64,000 nt of DNA from Candidatus Methanohalarchaeum thermophilum (GCA_001914405.1 MSDW01000001.1:1243169-1307168), one strand, 5' to 3'. Counted from the first letter of the stretch, positions 41,609 to 52,841 are shown. The notes: generated from the sequence alone by a model not told the origin. Translations and numbers: made by a program.

Positions 41609-44563
41609 ATGATTAGGATTCTTTTGGTTGATGATGAGTCTGCTTTTTTAGAGCAGGCCGAGATCTTTCTCGAGAAAGAGGATGAGGAGCTAGATGTTGA
41701 GACAGTTAGTTCTGCTGGAAAAGCTCTCGAATCGTTAAGTAATTCTGAATACGATGTCGTTGTCTCGGATTATCAAATGCCTATAACGGATGGTCTCGAG
41801 TTCTTAGAAACTTTGAGAGAAGAAAGAGGCAGTGATATACCCTTTATAATCTTTACGGGGAAAGGAAGAAAAGAAGTAGCTATAGAAGCTCTCAATCTGG
41901 GTGCAGACAGATACATCCAGAAAGGAGGAGACCCTAAATCACAGTTTGGTGTTTTAAGTGATGCAATTAAACAAGAGGTTGAACATTATCAGAGAAAAAG
42001 GGAGTTATTGGAGAGTGAGGAGCGGTATAGGCGTTTGTTTGAAACTGCTTATGATGGTATGCTTATCTTAGATGCTGAATCTGGAAAAATAAAGGATGCA
42101 AACCCACATATTCAGGACTTAACTGGTTATTCAAAAGAAGAACTTGTCGGAAAAGAACTTTGGGAGATTGGTACCTTCGAAGATATTTTTGAAAACAAGA
42201 AGAGATTTAATGAGTTAGTTAATGAAGGATATATTCGCTATAAAGATTTACCGCTCAAAACAAAAGAAGGGAAAGAGAAAACAGTTGAGTTCCTTAGCAA
42301 CACATATGAGGCTGGTGGAGAAAAAGTAGTTCAATGCAATATCAGAGACGTTTCCGAACGGAAGAAGAAGAAAGAAGAACTTCAAAAGGAGAGGAAACGG
42401 TTTCGAGAAATATTCAATAATGTGAATGATGCGATTTACTTGCATGATTTGACTGAGGAGGGAATGCCAGGCAAGTTTATAGAGGTTAATGATGTTGCTT
42501 GTAAGATGCTTGGGTATTCGAGAAAAGAATTTTTGGAAATGAGTCCCAGAGACATAGATTCTTCGGAAAAAGCTGATGAAGTTCCTGAAGTTATGAGGGA
42601 ATTGCTAGAAGAAGAGGATATTCGTTTTGAGATGAAGCATCAAGCCAAAGACGGTACCGAAATACCAGTGGAGATCCATTCTCATCTCTTCGAACTCGAA
42701 GGAGAAGAAAGAGTTCTCTCCGTAGCTAGAGACATTACCGAAAGAAAACAAAAAGAAAAAGAACTTGAAAGGAAGAGGGATAGAGCTCAGAGATACTTGG
42801 AAACTGCAGAAGTTATGATGGTTAGTATAAATCGGCAGGGAGAGGTTATAGAAGCTAATAGAAAAGCTTCTGAAGTCTTGGGTTATGACAAAGAAGAAAT
42901 AGTAGGAAAAAACTGGTTCCAGAACTTCGTTCCCAAAGAAAATAGAAAAGAATTGAGAAAGGTTCATCAAAAAGTCGGAGAAAGTGAGTATCCTGAGTAT
43001 TATGAGAACCCTGTTTTAACTAAATCCGGTGATGAAAGAACCAATTTATGGTACAACTCAGCCCTAAAAGATGAAGAAGGAGACATCAAGGGAACTCTAA
43101 GCTCAGGAATAGACATCACTGAACGAAAAAAGACAGAAGAAAGGCTTGAAAGTTTTGTTAATGCCATACCAGACCTAGTTGTTGTATTAGATGAAGAAGG
43201 ATATTATGAGAAGATTCTAACTTCCCAACACAAATTATTGTACGAACCTAAAGAGGATTTACTAGGTAAACGGGTCGACGAAGTTATGCCCGAGGACCTA
43301 GGAACCCGTATGTTGAATTTTGTACAAAGAACAATTGAATCCGATGAAGTTCAAAAAATTGAATATCCCCTAGATTTTGACGGACAGAAACACTGGTTCG
43401 AAGCGAGAGCTATCTCTCTCCAAATGAAAGAAAAAGATCCTAGAAAAATAATCACGGTTATTAGAGATATCACTAAGCGAAAAAAGGCTAGAGAAAAACT
43501 TAGAGAAAACAAAGAGAGATTATCTCGAATTGTTCAAGGAATTTCGATTCCGGCTTTCGTTTTAGATGAAGAACACAATGTGGTTCACTGGAACAAAGCA
43601 TGTGAAAAATTAACAGGAATACCCGAAAAAGAGATTAAAGGAACAGATAATCAATGGAAAGCGTTTTATGAAAAAGAAAGACCAATGCTCGCAGACTTAG
43701 TACTAGAACAAGCATCAGAAGAAAAAATAGAGGAATACTATGGCGGAAAATACGAAAAATCACCTCTACTAGAAGACACCTACGAGGTTGAAGACTTTTA
43801 CCCAAACCTTGGAGAAAAGGGAAAATGGCTCTACTTCACAGCAACACCCATAAAAAACAGAAAAGGAGACATTAAGGGAGCTATAGAGACATTTCAAGAC
43901 TTCACCGAACGAAAAAAGGTTGAGGAAAAAAAAGATTTTCTTAATTCATTGTTCACTCATGATTTAAGAAACAAGATGCAAGTAACCAAAGGTTACTTAG
44001 AACTAATAAAAGAAGAACTAAGCGAAAAACAAAAAGAAAAAATCAGAAAAGCAATAACTTCAATCGAAAAAACTCTTAGTTTAGCAGATAAATTAAGAAA
44101 AACAACTTCCATTAAAAAAGCAGGAATAAGAGAAGTTAGTGCAGAAAATTTCAAAACATACATAACCAATACAATAAAAGACAAAAAACCTCTAGCAGAA
44201 GAAAAAGACATAGAAATAATACAAGATATCCAAGGAATAAAAGTAAGAGCCAATTCATTAATAGAAGATGTCATAAGAAACTTATTAGAAAACGCTATCA
44301 TTCACGCAAACTGCCAAAAAATAAAAATAACAACTAAAGAACAAAACAAGGAAGCAAAAATAATCGTAGAAGACGATGGAAAAGGAATACCAGACGAAGA
44401 AAAAAACAAAATATTCAACAGAGAATACACTGAAAAACCTAGCACTGGAGGACTAGGACTACTTCTAATCAAAAAAATAATAGAAACCTACAATGGAAAA
44501 ATCAAGGTAAAAGACTCAGAACTTGGAGGAACCAGATTCGACATCTATCTCAAAAAAGAATAA
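41609..44563 (+). CDS. hybrid sensor histidine kinase: receiver, five PAS domains, kinase
   Basis: The protein has about 984 residues. A receiver domain (ILLVDDESAF, phospho-acceptor in VVSDYQMP, Lys in GADRYIQKGG) comes first. Five PAS/PAC units then begin near residues 140, 260, 390, 510 and 630, for example RYRRLFETAYDGMLILD. The kinase part has FTHDLRNKMQVTKGY (His box) near 785, RNLLENAIIHA (N box), VEDDGKGIPDEE and TGGLGLLLIKKI. No membrane helix is present, so it senses in the cytosol, perhaps redox or small ligands. The ATG at 41609 is chosen over a TTG upstream. It lies with a second kinase between two long direct repeats. Confidence 0.9.
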   Translation: MIRILLVDDESAFLEQAEIFLEKEDEELDVETVSSAGKALESLSNSEYDVVVSDYQMPITDGLEFLETLREERGSDIPFIIFTGKGRKEVAIEALNLGADRYIQKGGDPKSQFGVLSDAIKQEVEHYQRKRELLESEERYRRLFETAYDGMLILDAESGKIKDANPHIQDLTGYSKEELVGKELWEIGTFEDIFENKKRFNELVNEGYIRYKDLPLKTKEGKEKTVEFLSNTYEAGGEKVVQCNIRDVSERKKKKEELQKERKRFREIFNNVNDAIYLHDLTEEGMPGKFIEVNDVACKMLGYSRKEFLEMSPRDIDSSEKADEVPEVMRELLEEEDIRFEMKHQAKDGTEIPVEIHSHLFELEGEERVLSVARDITERKQKEKELERKRDRAQRYLETAEVMMVSINRQGEVIEANRKASEVLGYDKEEIVGKNWFQNFVPKENRKELRKVHQKVGESEYPEYYENPVLTKSGDERTNLWYNSALKDEEGDIKGTLSSGIDITERKKTEERLESFVNAIPDLVVVLDEEGYYEKILTSQHKLLYEPKEDLLGKRVDEVMPEDLGTRMLNFVQRTIESDEVQKIEYPLDFDGQKHWFEARAISLQMKEKDPRKIITVIRDITKRKKAREKLRENKERLSRIVQGISIPAFVLDEEHNVVHWNKACEKLTGIPEKEIKGTDNQWKAFYEKERPMLADLVLEQASEEKIEEYYGGKYEKSPLLEDTYEVEDFYPNLGEKGKWLYFTATPIKNRKGDIKGAIETFQDFTERKKVEEKKDFLNSLFTHDLRNKMQVTKGYLELIKEELSEKQKEKIRKAITSIEKTLSLADKLRKTTSIKKAGIREVSAENFKTYITNTIKDKKPLAEEKDIEIIQDIQGIKVRANSLIEDVIRNLLENAIIHANCQKIKITTKEQNKEAKIIVEDDGKGIPDEEKNKIFNREYTEKPSTGGLGLLLIKKIIETYNGKIKVKDSELGGTRFDIYLKKE

Positions 44564-44667
44564 GAACAAAAACCGTACCTTATCAATAGAAAAATAAAAA
44601 AATAAAAACAAAAAACTCCTAAAGAAAAAAAAGAATTATTTAAATAAAATAGATAAAAAATAAAGAA

Positions 44668-44709
<42 letters not shown>

Positions 44710-44810
44710 CCTAGGATTAAGTGTTTTAAATCAGAGAAACCAAAAAATTGTTTCCAGAAAAAAATATTAGCTCTAAATAGTTTTAGAGACACAAGGGAAG
44801 TAATATATAC

Positions 44811-46497
44811 ATGATATATGTCTTTAAGAACTTCATACCTATACTATTATTGTTTACTGGCTTCTCCATCATCTTTTTCTCTGTTTATTTATACAAAAAG
44901 AGTCAAAGCAACTTAAAAAAAACCTTCCTCATATTTATTGCTTCTGCAGAGATCTGGGTATTCTGTCACTTATTAGAACTAATTTCCCAGCCAACATCCT
45001 TGACCTTATTATGGGGAAAACTAAAATATATAGGAATCGTTACCCTCCCAACCATATGGCTAAACTTCGCCCTACAATACACAGGAAAAAAAATACGTTA
45101 ACTGGAAAAACACTACACTCTTATCCCTAATTCCAATAATTGTTTTATTTAGTTTATGGACCAATGGACACCATCACTTATTTTACAAAAACATTATAAT
45201 AAAGGAATTAGGCGGAATCACTTATTTCTCAGCGACACTAGGACCATTCTTCTGGCTAAACGCCATATATATCTATTCCTTATTCCTAACGGGAGTCGCC
45301 ATAATCCTTCATGCTCTAGCAAACTTACATAAATATTATTGGAAACAAGCAACTCTCATAGCCACTGGAATACTAATTCCCTTAATAGGAAACATAATCT
45401 ATGTTACTTCTTCTCCTCGCCCCGAACTCGATATCACTCCCTTCTTATTCTTACCTACACTCCTTTGCTTAGCCCTTGGAATAAAAAACTTTAATTTCCT
45501 AGATGCATTGGTTATAGGCAGAAAAACAGTTTTCGAAGAAGTTAACAACCCTATAATAGTATTAGACAAGGGTGAAAAAATAATTGACATAAATAAATCA
45601 GGAGAAAAACTAATAAAACAACTCAAAAACATCAACAAAGTAATTGGAAAAAACATCACTGAAGTTTCTCCAGAAAAATTTAACTTCCTTAAAGAAGTTA
45701 ACGCCCAAGAAAAATCCATCCATGAATTTAAAGCCAAAATAGACGAAGAAACCAGATATTTCGAATCACAACTCCACCCACTAAAAGACAACAAAAAAAA
45801 CCAAATAGGGTGGACAATAATAACCACAGACATAACCAGAAGAAAGGAAATGCAGAAACAGGAAGAATTTCTCCATTCATTACTAAGACACGATGTCAGA
45901 AACAAGAACCAAATAACAAAAGGATATCTCCAACTACTAAAAGAAAAAGACCTAAATAAAGAGATTAGAGGAAAAGTCGATAAGGCCATAGATGCTTTAT
46001 CAGAGAGTGAAGACATAATAAAAAAAGTCAGAACCTTAAAAGAAATTCAAGAACAAAAAATCAAAGAAATAGATCTAGAAAACGTTATCCAAGAAGTTAT
46101 AGAAGAAAACCAATCCAGAATAAAAGAAAAAAACATCGAAATCATAAAAAACCCCAAAAAATTCAAAACTAAAGTAAAAGGAGGACCTCTTCTCAAAGAA
46201 TTATTCGATAACCTAATAAATAACAGCATAAAACACTCTGGAGGAAACAAAATAAGAATAAATTGCAGAAAAAAACCAAAAAAAGTTATATGTTCTATAG
46301 AAGATGACGGAAAAGGAATACCTAAAGAAGTAAAGGACAAGATCTTTGAAAGAGGCTACAAACAAGGTGAAACAGGAAAAACAGGAATAGGACTCTACTT
46401 AGTAAAAGAAATTATTGAAAAATACAATGGAAAAATTGAAGTTAAGGACTCTGAACTAGGAGGAGCCAGATTCGACGTAACATTAAAGAAAACTTGA
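44811..46497 (+). pseudogene. 7TM-PAS histidine kinase, frameshifted at an A8 tract
   Basis: Two frames together encode a kinase with a seven-helix N-terminal sensor of the histidine-kinase N-terminal type. Helices include IPILLLFTGFSIIFFSVYLY and, after the shift, LSLIPIIVLFSLWTNGHHHL. A PAS domain follows (VFEEVNNPIIVLDKGEKII), then the kinase core (SLLRHDVRNKNQITKGYLQL, VICSIEDDGKGIPKEV, TGIGLYLVKEIIE). The break is at the eight A's at 45085-45092; removing one A restores the frame. It is therefore a real frameshift or a homopolymer sequencing error. The intact 3' part could not span the membrane alone. It is paired with the upstream kinase gene in the repeat-flanked cassette. Confidence 0.8.
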
Positions 46498-46545
46498 AAA
46501 AGCCATAGAAATTTTTAATACACTATCTCACACGTAAAAAAATTT

Positions 46546-46775
46546 TTTACTAGTAAATTGGCGTGGGAATCCCGTTTCTCGAACATTGTAGTTAAAGATT
46601 ACTTAGAAAATTATAAAAACAATTTTTTGCATTCATTCCTTAAACCAACTAAATGAATTGACTTGGGAGAAGGCCCAGGAGAATGCATTCAAGAATCCCT
46701 ATTTAATAATTTACGGGCAAAACTCGAACCCAAATCCCCGTCGGAGCATTTAACCAAAGGCTTTAACTCTCTTAC
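46546..46775 (+). repeat. 230-bp direct repeat, copy B, with putative attR
   Basis: This copy is about 98% identical to 41209-41438. It contains CAAATCCCCGTCGGAGCA (46731-46748), an exact 18-bp copy of the tRNA-Glu 3' end. The arm ATTTACGGGCAAA (46709-46721) is the reverse complement of the arm after tRNA-Glu at 3926. It is the best candidate for the far junction of the element that starts at 3.9 kb. A partial inverted copy of the repeat's left motif lies at about 46877-46900. Confidence 0.75.
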
Positions 46776-47011
46776 TCAGCCCAAATATCAACAGATTAGA
46801 CTTAGAAAAATTCAAATTTATATTTATATAGTAGTGGAGTGTGGTTTTTTTAGAAAAATGTGTCGGAGATTTAATTATCACGCCAACTTACTAGTAAATT
46901 ATTTGGTTTACAGAGAAATTATGAAAAAAATTAAAAGTCTGGATCAAGAAGAGTGTTGAAGAAAAAATATACAGAAAGAATATTAACTAATATTAAATAC
47001 TTAAGGGATTT
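46776..47011. other. short spacer after repeat B
   Basis: It contains an inverted partial copy of the ACTAGTAAATTGG motif near 46877-46900. No gene is seen. Confidence 0.4.
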
Positions 47012-47302
47012 TTAACAATTCTTTTGAGAGAGTTCTTTGACTTTTTCAATAAATTCATGGACTGAAGGATCAGTTATCTTATAGTAGCTTTTTCTTCCTT
47101 TTTTTTCTTTTTCTACGAGACCACATTTATGTAATCTCCAGAGGTGATGGGATATGAGTGTTTGCTCTTCATTCAGACTTTCTATGATTTCGGTTACATA
47201 TTTTTCGTTTTCTTCTAATAATCGAAGGATCCTGTATCGGATTTCGTTTCCAACGCATTTGAGGAGTTCAATTTCTTCTTCTCTTGCTTTTTCCATTTCC
47301 AA
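47012..47302 (-). CDS. arsR: ArsR-family transcription regulator
   Basis: The 96-residue winged-helix protein starts EIELLKCVGNEIRYRILRLL, with recognition helix EEQTLISHHLWRLHKCGLV and wing KGRKSYYKIT. A Cys in the first helix, one in HKCGLV and the final Cys could bind arsenite, but no ELCVC motif is present. It lies 17 bp after the arsenite permease gene on the same strand, so it is the last gene of an acr3-arsR operon and probably its repressor. Confidence 0.85.
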   Translation of the reverse strand: MEMEKAREEEIELLKCVGNEIRYRILRLLEENEKYVTEIIESLNEEQTLISHHLWRLHKCGLVEKEKKGRKSYYKITDPSVHEFIEKVKELSQKNC

Positions 47303-47319
47303 TTACCCTCCGACTCAAA

Positions 47320-48388
47320 TTAGAAATGTTTTCTTGTTCGGTTTGCTATCCATACTAATGAAAGCATTACTGGGACTTCTACTAAAACACCTACTACTGT
47401 TGCTAATGCCGCTCCTGAGGTGACTCCAAAGACGGATATTGCTACTGCTACTGCTAATTCAAAGAAGTTGCTTGCCCCTATTTCTGCTGCAGGTGCGGCT
47501 ACTTTGTGTTCAATTCCCCAGAGATAAGCCCAACTGTAAGCAATTGAAAAAATTGTATATGTGTATATCACTAAGGGAATTGCAATTAAGGCGATATGTA
47601 ATGGATTATTTAGTATTATGTTTTCCTTGGAAAGAAAATAAGAGTATTAATGTAAATAATAGGCCTATGATAGTCAGGTTTCCAATCTTTTCGAGATAAA
47701 CATTTTCGAACCAGTTTTGTCCCTTTTTTTTGATTAAATAAATCCTAGATAGGTAACCTATGGCTAGTGGAATTCCTACATATAAAATTACAGAGAGGAT
47801 TAAAGTGTCGTAAGGAACTGAGATACCTCCTATTCCAAGTAAAAGAGTAACTAATGGTACATAAGCGAAGAGTAATATTATGTCGTTTGTAGCGACTTGT
47901 ACCAGCGTGTAAGCTGGATCCCCATCTGATAAGTAACTCCATACAAAAACCATGGCTGTACAAGGAGCGCTTCCTAAAAGTACAGCTCCGGCTATATATT
48001 GTGTCTGGAGTTCTGGAGTTATGAATTTTTTAAATATAACTGTCATAAATAACCAAAATAGACCATACATTACGAATGGCTTGATTAACCAATTAGTTGT
48101 CCAAGTAACTACTAGGCCCTTAGGTTTCTTCTTTACTCCTAATATGCTTTTAAAGTCTATTTCAGCCATTCCTGGGTAAATCATGAACCATATCAAAATT
48201 GCTATCGGTATATTTACTTGAGCATACTCAAATTTACCTAAAGTATTTGGGATAATAGGGATAAATCTACCTAAAGCAACTCCTATTAAAATACATAAGG
48301 CTACCCAAATTGAGAGATACTTTTCAAAGAAACTAAGTCCTCTTCCAAGATCCTCTGCTTCCTTCCTACTTTCTGATTTTTCAGACAT
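47320..48388 (-). pseudogene. acr3: Acr3-type arsenite permease, single frameshift
   Basis: Together the two frames encode a full-length permease of about 350 residues with ten membrane helices. The essential Cys motif is in AVLLGSAPCTAMVFVWSYLS near residue 155, followed by DPAYTLVQVATNDIILLF. The first frame ends [12 protein letters not shown]. The rest continues in another frame as [17 protein letters not shown] through to [20 protein letters not shown]. One extra G near 47627 would restore QGENIIL. Acr3 exports arsenite, driven by the membrane potential or proton gradient. It is either recently inactivated or a base-call error, as everything else is well conserved. Confidence 0.85.
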
Positions 48389-48845
48389 TTTTCCTCTAAT
48401 TTTTTCCTTTTAATTCTTTTTTAATAAAATTTTTTTCATATGAAATAAATTTTATATTTTGTAAAATTTTCGATCTAATTCATTTTAAATCAAAGAAGTA
48501 GAGACCAATACCGCTGCAGCAAAACACATAAAATAAATTTTGTATTTTTCAACTAACCCCTTATGATGAATAATAGCTAAAAATACCCAACCCATTACCC
48601 AATAAAGAAACAACTGTAAAAACAGCTATCCACTCAAAACCACCTAAATTAACCATTCTCGCCTCCAAATTATATTGTAATCTTTTTCTATTTACGATTT
48701 CTTCTACATCTCAATCAAAAGATACAACTCTATAAAATCTGTTTTACATCTCCCCTAATACCTTTACGTTATATCTATATCGAGAACGGTTACATCATAA
48801 TAATCTAAATTCAGCCCAGTTAAATAGATTTCCCTCCTAACAGAC
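48389..48845. other. AT-rich intergenic spacer
   Basis: It holds the promoter side of the acr3 operon and ends at the IS6-like inverted repeat. A short hydrophobic reading frame around 48490-48660 is not convincing. Confidence 0.4.
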
Positions 48846-49621
48846 GGCACTGTTCAGTTAAGCACCTCTATTTACTTGGTTAGGTGTTTTTCATTCCAGG
48901 CCTTGGTGTTTTCTTAGGTTGTTGTGGGAGAGGGTAAACACCTTTAGCCATCTCTTTTGCATGTTGAACGTTTTTGATCTCTGGGAATAACATTAAAAGT
49001 TCTGTATTCTTCTTTTCAATGTTTGGAACCATCTCTTGATATAGTTTCTGATGCTTTCCTGAGACAACCCTCCTCTTTATTCCGAGCTTCTCAATGATCT
49101 TGTACTATGGATGCTCTGTCCACGATAGCTTTTCTAGGCTTTTCCCCGTATTTCTTCATCATCTTTTGGAAGAAGCTCTTTGTCGTTAGGTAATTTCTGG
49201 AGGGATAGGCCAACAGCATAGGGCGATTCTCCTGGTCTTTTGGGTGAATGTTGCTGCATAAATAAGGGTACTAGTGGTCACTACCTACCTTCACTACTGT
49301 CTCGTCTACAACTACTTTTGAGGTAGTTCTCCTTTCCAGATTTCCTGTTCCCTCAGCTTCTGCAGTCCAGTAATATAACTCCCTTATAGGTCAAATCTTC
49401 GTTTAAGTAGCTTAACAGTTCTTTTGACCTTTTTTAAGCTATTTACCTGATGGTACAACAGTATTGACAAAGCTATAGCCTTAGGTTCTCTTTTTTCCCT
49501 CTCAACAAAACCTTTAAAGTCTAAGGTAAACTTATCTAAAATTGCTTCTAGCTCTAGCACATCCATCCCCTCCAATAGGGAATGGATCCCTCTACTATTT
49601 AACTCTTAACTGAACAGTACC
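48846..49621 (-). mobile_element. IS6-family-like insertion sequence, degenerate
   Basis: The 776-bp unit is bounded by inverted repeats GGCACTGTTCAGTTAAG and CTTAACTGAACAGTACC (one mismatch). The size and GGCACTGTT ends are typical of IS6-group elements. On the minus strand the transposase is still recognisable in pieces. One holds ILDKFTLDFKGFVEREKREP and LYHQVNSLKKVKRTVKLL, the N-terminal part. Others hold SKVVVDETVVKVGSDHYPYL (first DDE Asp) and RKAIVDRASIVQDH (second). Stops and shifts break the frame, so it is inactive. I see no matching target duplication. Confidence 0.75.
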
Positions 49622-50844
49622 AATTTAAAGCATCATTTACATTGGCATTAATTAGTTTATAGTAGGGTAAGGTAGAAAATCCTACGGCTTGCCGTGAGGA
49701 TTAACCTATTAACCAAGAAGTCACCTTCCTGAATCTTTGATTTAGGTGGGTGATGAATTGGGGTTGTTTTATGTAGTAGAGAAACAAAGTATTCTATTGC
49801 TTAGAGAGGTTCCAGGTCTATATGTGGAGTCCGAACAGCCGAGTGTTTGGGCAATAGGCTCTTCTGCAATGGATACGTGGGAAGACTTGGAACGGGGTTC
49901 AAGTGACCGAACCCTAAACCCGGGCAGAAAATAGTGATGGATATAGGTGATGAGTCCTGAAAATAAGTGTAAGCCCTGGGAACCTGCAAGGAATGGCGAA
50001 CCGTGTTCGCCTTGGAAGACTATCGTGCAACAAGGCACTAATCTCGGATACCGGTCTTGTGAATGGATAGAAGCACCTTCCAAAATCTTGATTTTGGTAG
50101 GTGAGGAGGTCACTGCCATAACAATTCAACAGCTCCAATATTAGTTAAAGTTAAACTGGTAATTGGTTGGCTTTTGTCTGCCTTTTTTTTAAACAAAAAG
50201 CGATTTCGTACATGGGGCACTCAAAATTTCTGGACCAAACTTGGAGACAAGCTAAGTATGGTATAAAAGAGATAAGTGGGTGAGTGGTAAGCTAGGAAAG
50301 CCATTTTTCTTTGGTTGGTATGGTACTAGTGGCTGGTGTGGAGCAACCGAAAGTGGATAGGGGACTTCATCGTGTAATTAGTATGTAGCGGGAGCCTAAT
50401 CCATTTTTTCACTTGGAACAATAGTATTCCTTGTTAGTAATGAATGAGGTAAGTTCAATGGTAAGCCAAAATTCTTTTCTTTGGGATAAGGGCTGTTTGG
50501 AAGTTTTCTCTCTTTTGGGAGCGAGTCACTTTGCTGGAGGTTTTTAAGGAAAATATATTGGTCTTTTCTAAGTTTTTTTTGTTCTAGTTTTGTTATTTTG
50601 GTTAATTTGATACTTAATCAAGTTTTTATCTGATATGAATAAATTTTAGAGATCTTAAAAAATTGAGATAGATGTTTTTTCTTGGATTTTGCTTAATTTC
50701 TGTTCTCTTTGATTAAATAGTAAACTGGAGTATAAATGCTAAATTTTTTTAAGTGTAGGAGTATTTTGGTATAGTCTTAAAATGAATTTGAGTTTTTTTA
50801 AATAAAAAAAGGTAGTTTTTGTTTTTGTATTTGGTGTTAATTTG
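49622..50844. other. G-richer intergenic region with TnpB-type hairpins, possible structured RNAs
   Basis: No protein gene convinces. Two stem-loops stand out: TCACCTTCCTGAAT pairing with GATTTAGGTGGGTGA (49721-49754), and CACCTTCCAAAATC pairing with ATTTTGGTAGGTG (50074-50104). Both have the shape of the tnpB right end at 1301. The DNA between and after them (to about 50540) is visibly richer in G than its surroundings, as structured RNA genes are in AT-rich archaea. It could hold orphan omega-RNAs or decayed elements. Confidence 0.45.
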
Positions 50845-52839
50845 TTAGGATGAACCTAGGAGGTCTTTTTCTTCTAGTTTGTCTGCTACATCATTGAGAT
50901 CTAGTTCTTCGAGTTTTGATCTTGTTGGTCTACCAGTTTCGGTGTCCCAGCCTAGTTTTTCATAGAATCTAGTTAGTAATTTTTTCCATTCTGTGGCGTC
51001 TTTACTGATGTGTGTTCTCCATGATTTTTCTTTTTCTGGCCATTTAAAGTGATTGATTACGTATTCGTCTATTTCACGTTTTCTTTTATGGTTTTTGACT
51101 TGGATAGCTCTTTCGAGGTTTACAATTCTTTCGGCTTTAGGGCTTTCCATTTCGTTGTTTGATATATCTAGGCCTGTACAGGTGCTGTATAGTTTGGATT
51201 CTGCTTCTAGCATACCTGGGCCAAGTGAATCTGCGTTTGCTTTTTCATCCCAGTTTTTGAAGTTCTTTCTTAACATGGGGAATGTCCAATCACAGGCTGG
51301 AGCACAGTCTTTTATAACGGAACGAAGTTTGTGATAATATGCTGCGAGTTCAACTCCTTCGTAGTTAGGATAAACAGTTTTTTCGGATCCATAAATATCT
51401 TTAGATAGTTTTGCTAGTCTTTCTGGGGGTTTACATTCTTCTCTGGGTACTTCTTGGCTTTTTTCTGCATAACCAGCCTCTCCTGTAAGGAAAAAGAATT
51501 CGTGGTGATTTGGAGTAGGGTCTCTTGAGGCAATTGCGTAGATCAAGGAACTGTATACCCAAAATGGTATAGGATGAGGCTCCATTGATCTTCCTTCTCT
51601 GTGCCAGGCATGGCCTCTACTTCCCTTTGATTCAATAAAATCAGCTAATTCTGGATCTATTTCATATTTATCGGAGAATCTAGCTAATCCTTCTGCCATG
51701 TCATCTCCAATACCTTTCCTATAAGAAACTTTATTTATCCAGTCATCCCAAAAATCAGTTTTGTCTGGCTCTAATCTATATCCGTCAATTTCATCAATTC
51801 CCTGCTTTTTTAGTCCCTTGAAGTAACGATACCATGTGTCGTATGACCAACTTGTGATTCCCATATACTCTGCTTTAGCAACTAGATCCTCGCCTGGTTC
51901 ACCTAAACCTGGTGGGCGAGGAACATCGAGTTCTCTATTATTTTCATCTTCTAAAAAATACCCTTGGTAATCAGGATGTCCTCCTCCAACCCATGCACCA
52001 TCAACGCATGTTTTCATATTCCAGCCGTATCCACCAGTGGTTCTTCCTAAACTAGTGTAGCATACAACATCACAGGCATGGCTGCAGCCCACGCTATCTG
52101 GAAAAGTTTGATCCTCATTTAAGGATCCGACTCTTGAAATTCCTCCTTTCGCTTCTTCCCAAACCTCATTTACAGCATCCATAAATTTTTCTGGTTCGGC
52201 TACATCGACTCCATTAGTTCCTCTTACAGCAATAGCTTTAAGATTTTTAGACCCCATTACTCCGCCAAAACCAGCGTTACCTACTGCATTAGCTAATCTA
52301 CTTGTAATACAAGCAAAACGCACTTCATTTTCTCCTGCTGGACCAATAGCGGAAACCTCATATTCACCTTCGTGTCTATCATTTATCCATCTCTGAGCAG
52401 AATAAACATCTTTTCCCCAAACTTCACTTCCATCTTCTATGCTGACTTTATCATCATTTATTTGGATATAACAGGGTTTATCGGATTTTCCTTCAATTAT
52501 GATTTGATCATATCCTGCAAACTTAATCTCCGGAGGAAAGTCACCACCCATACCTGATCTTTGATACATTGGCTCTGGATATCCTCTGGGGGCTATTGTA
52601 GCCCAGTCAGATCTACCAGATGTAGGAGAATGCGTTCCAGTTAGAGGACCAACAGAAATCATTAGCTTGTTACCTTCGTCATAGGCACTAACATCAGAAC
52701 CTATTTCTTCAAAGCCTACTTTGGCGTTCCAACCTCTGGGCCCTAAGTACTTATCAGGATCAGGAGTATCCTCAACAGATGTTACACCCGAACTGAGATC
52801 AACTCTAAGAACCTTTCCAGTAAAACCTCCACTATACAT
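50845..52839 (-). CDS. tungsten aldehyde:ferredoxin oxidoreductase family protein (module 1)
   Basis: The 664-residue AOR-family catalytic subunit begins GGFTGKVLRVDLSSGVTSVE. Motifs for the tungstopterin and first domain follow: GPLTGTHSPTSGRSDWATIA and KFAGYDQIIIEGKSDKP. Then come IGPAGENEVRFACI and NAGFGGVMGSKNLKAIAVRG. The 4Fe-4S ligands lie in DSVGCSHACDVVCYTS plus a later Cys. AORs oxidise aldehydes or related substrates to acids and pass electrons to ferredoxin. The substrate is not evident. There is no signal peptide, but its partner encoded just upstream has a Tat signal, which could carry it out by piggyback. The ATG follows GAGGGTTT, two bases past the partner stop. Confidence 0.88.
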   Translation of the reverse strand: MYSGGFTGKVLRVDLSSGVTSVEDTPDPDKYLGPRGWNAKVGFEEIGSDVSAYDEGNKLMISVGPLTGTHSPTSGRSDWATIAPRGYPEPMYQRSGMGGDFPPEIKFAGYDQIIIEGKSDKPCYIQINDDKVSIEDGSEVWGKDVYSAQRWINDRHEGEYEVSAIGPAGENEVRFACITSRLANAVGNAGFGGVMGSKNLKAIAVRGTNGVDVAEPEKFMDAVNEVWEEAKGGISRVGSLNEDQTFPDSVGCSHACDVVCYTSLGRTTGGYGWNMKTCVDGAWVGGGHPDYQGYFLEDENNRELDVPRPPGLGEPGEDLVAKAEYMGITSWSYDTWYRYFKGLKKQGIDEIDGYRLEPDKTDFWDDWINKVSYRKGIGDDMAEGLARFSDKYEIDPELADFIESKGSRGHAWHREGRSMEPHPIPFWVYSSLIYAIASRDPTPNHHEFFFLTGEAGYAEKSQEVPREECKPPERLAKLSKDIYGSEKTVYPNYEGVELAAYYHKLRSVIKDCAPACDWTFPMLRKNFKNWDEKANADSLGPGMLEAESKLYSTCTGLDISNNEMESPKAERIVNLERAIQVKNHKRKREIDEYVINHFKWPEKEKSWRTHISKDATEWKKLLTRFYEKLGWDTETGRPTRSKLEELDLNDVADKLEEKDLLGSS

Positions 52840-52841
52840 TG

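Noticed and set aside
48846-49621. An 8-bp target duplication around the IS6-like element
   Set aside because: The flanks (ending TAACAGAC and starting AATTTAAA) do not match.
49746-50144. Several overlapping ORFs on both strands
   Set aside because: They have coding-unlike composition, and the segment is better explained as structured or element-derived non-coding DNA between right-end-type hairpins.
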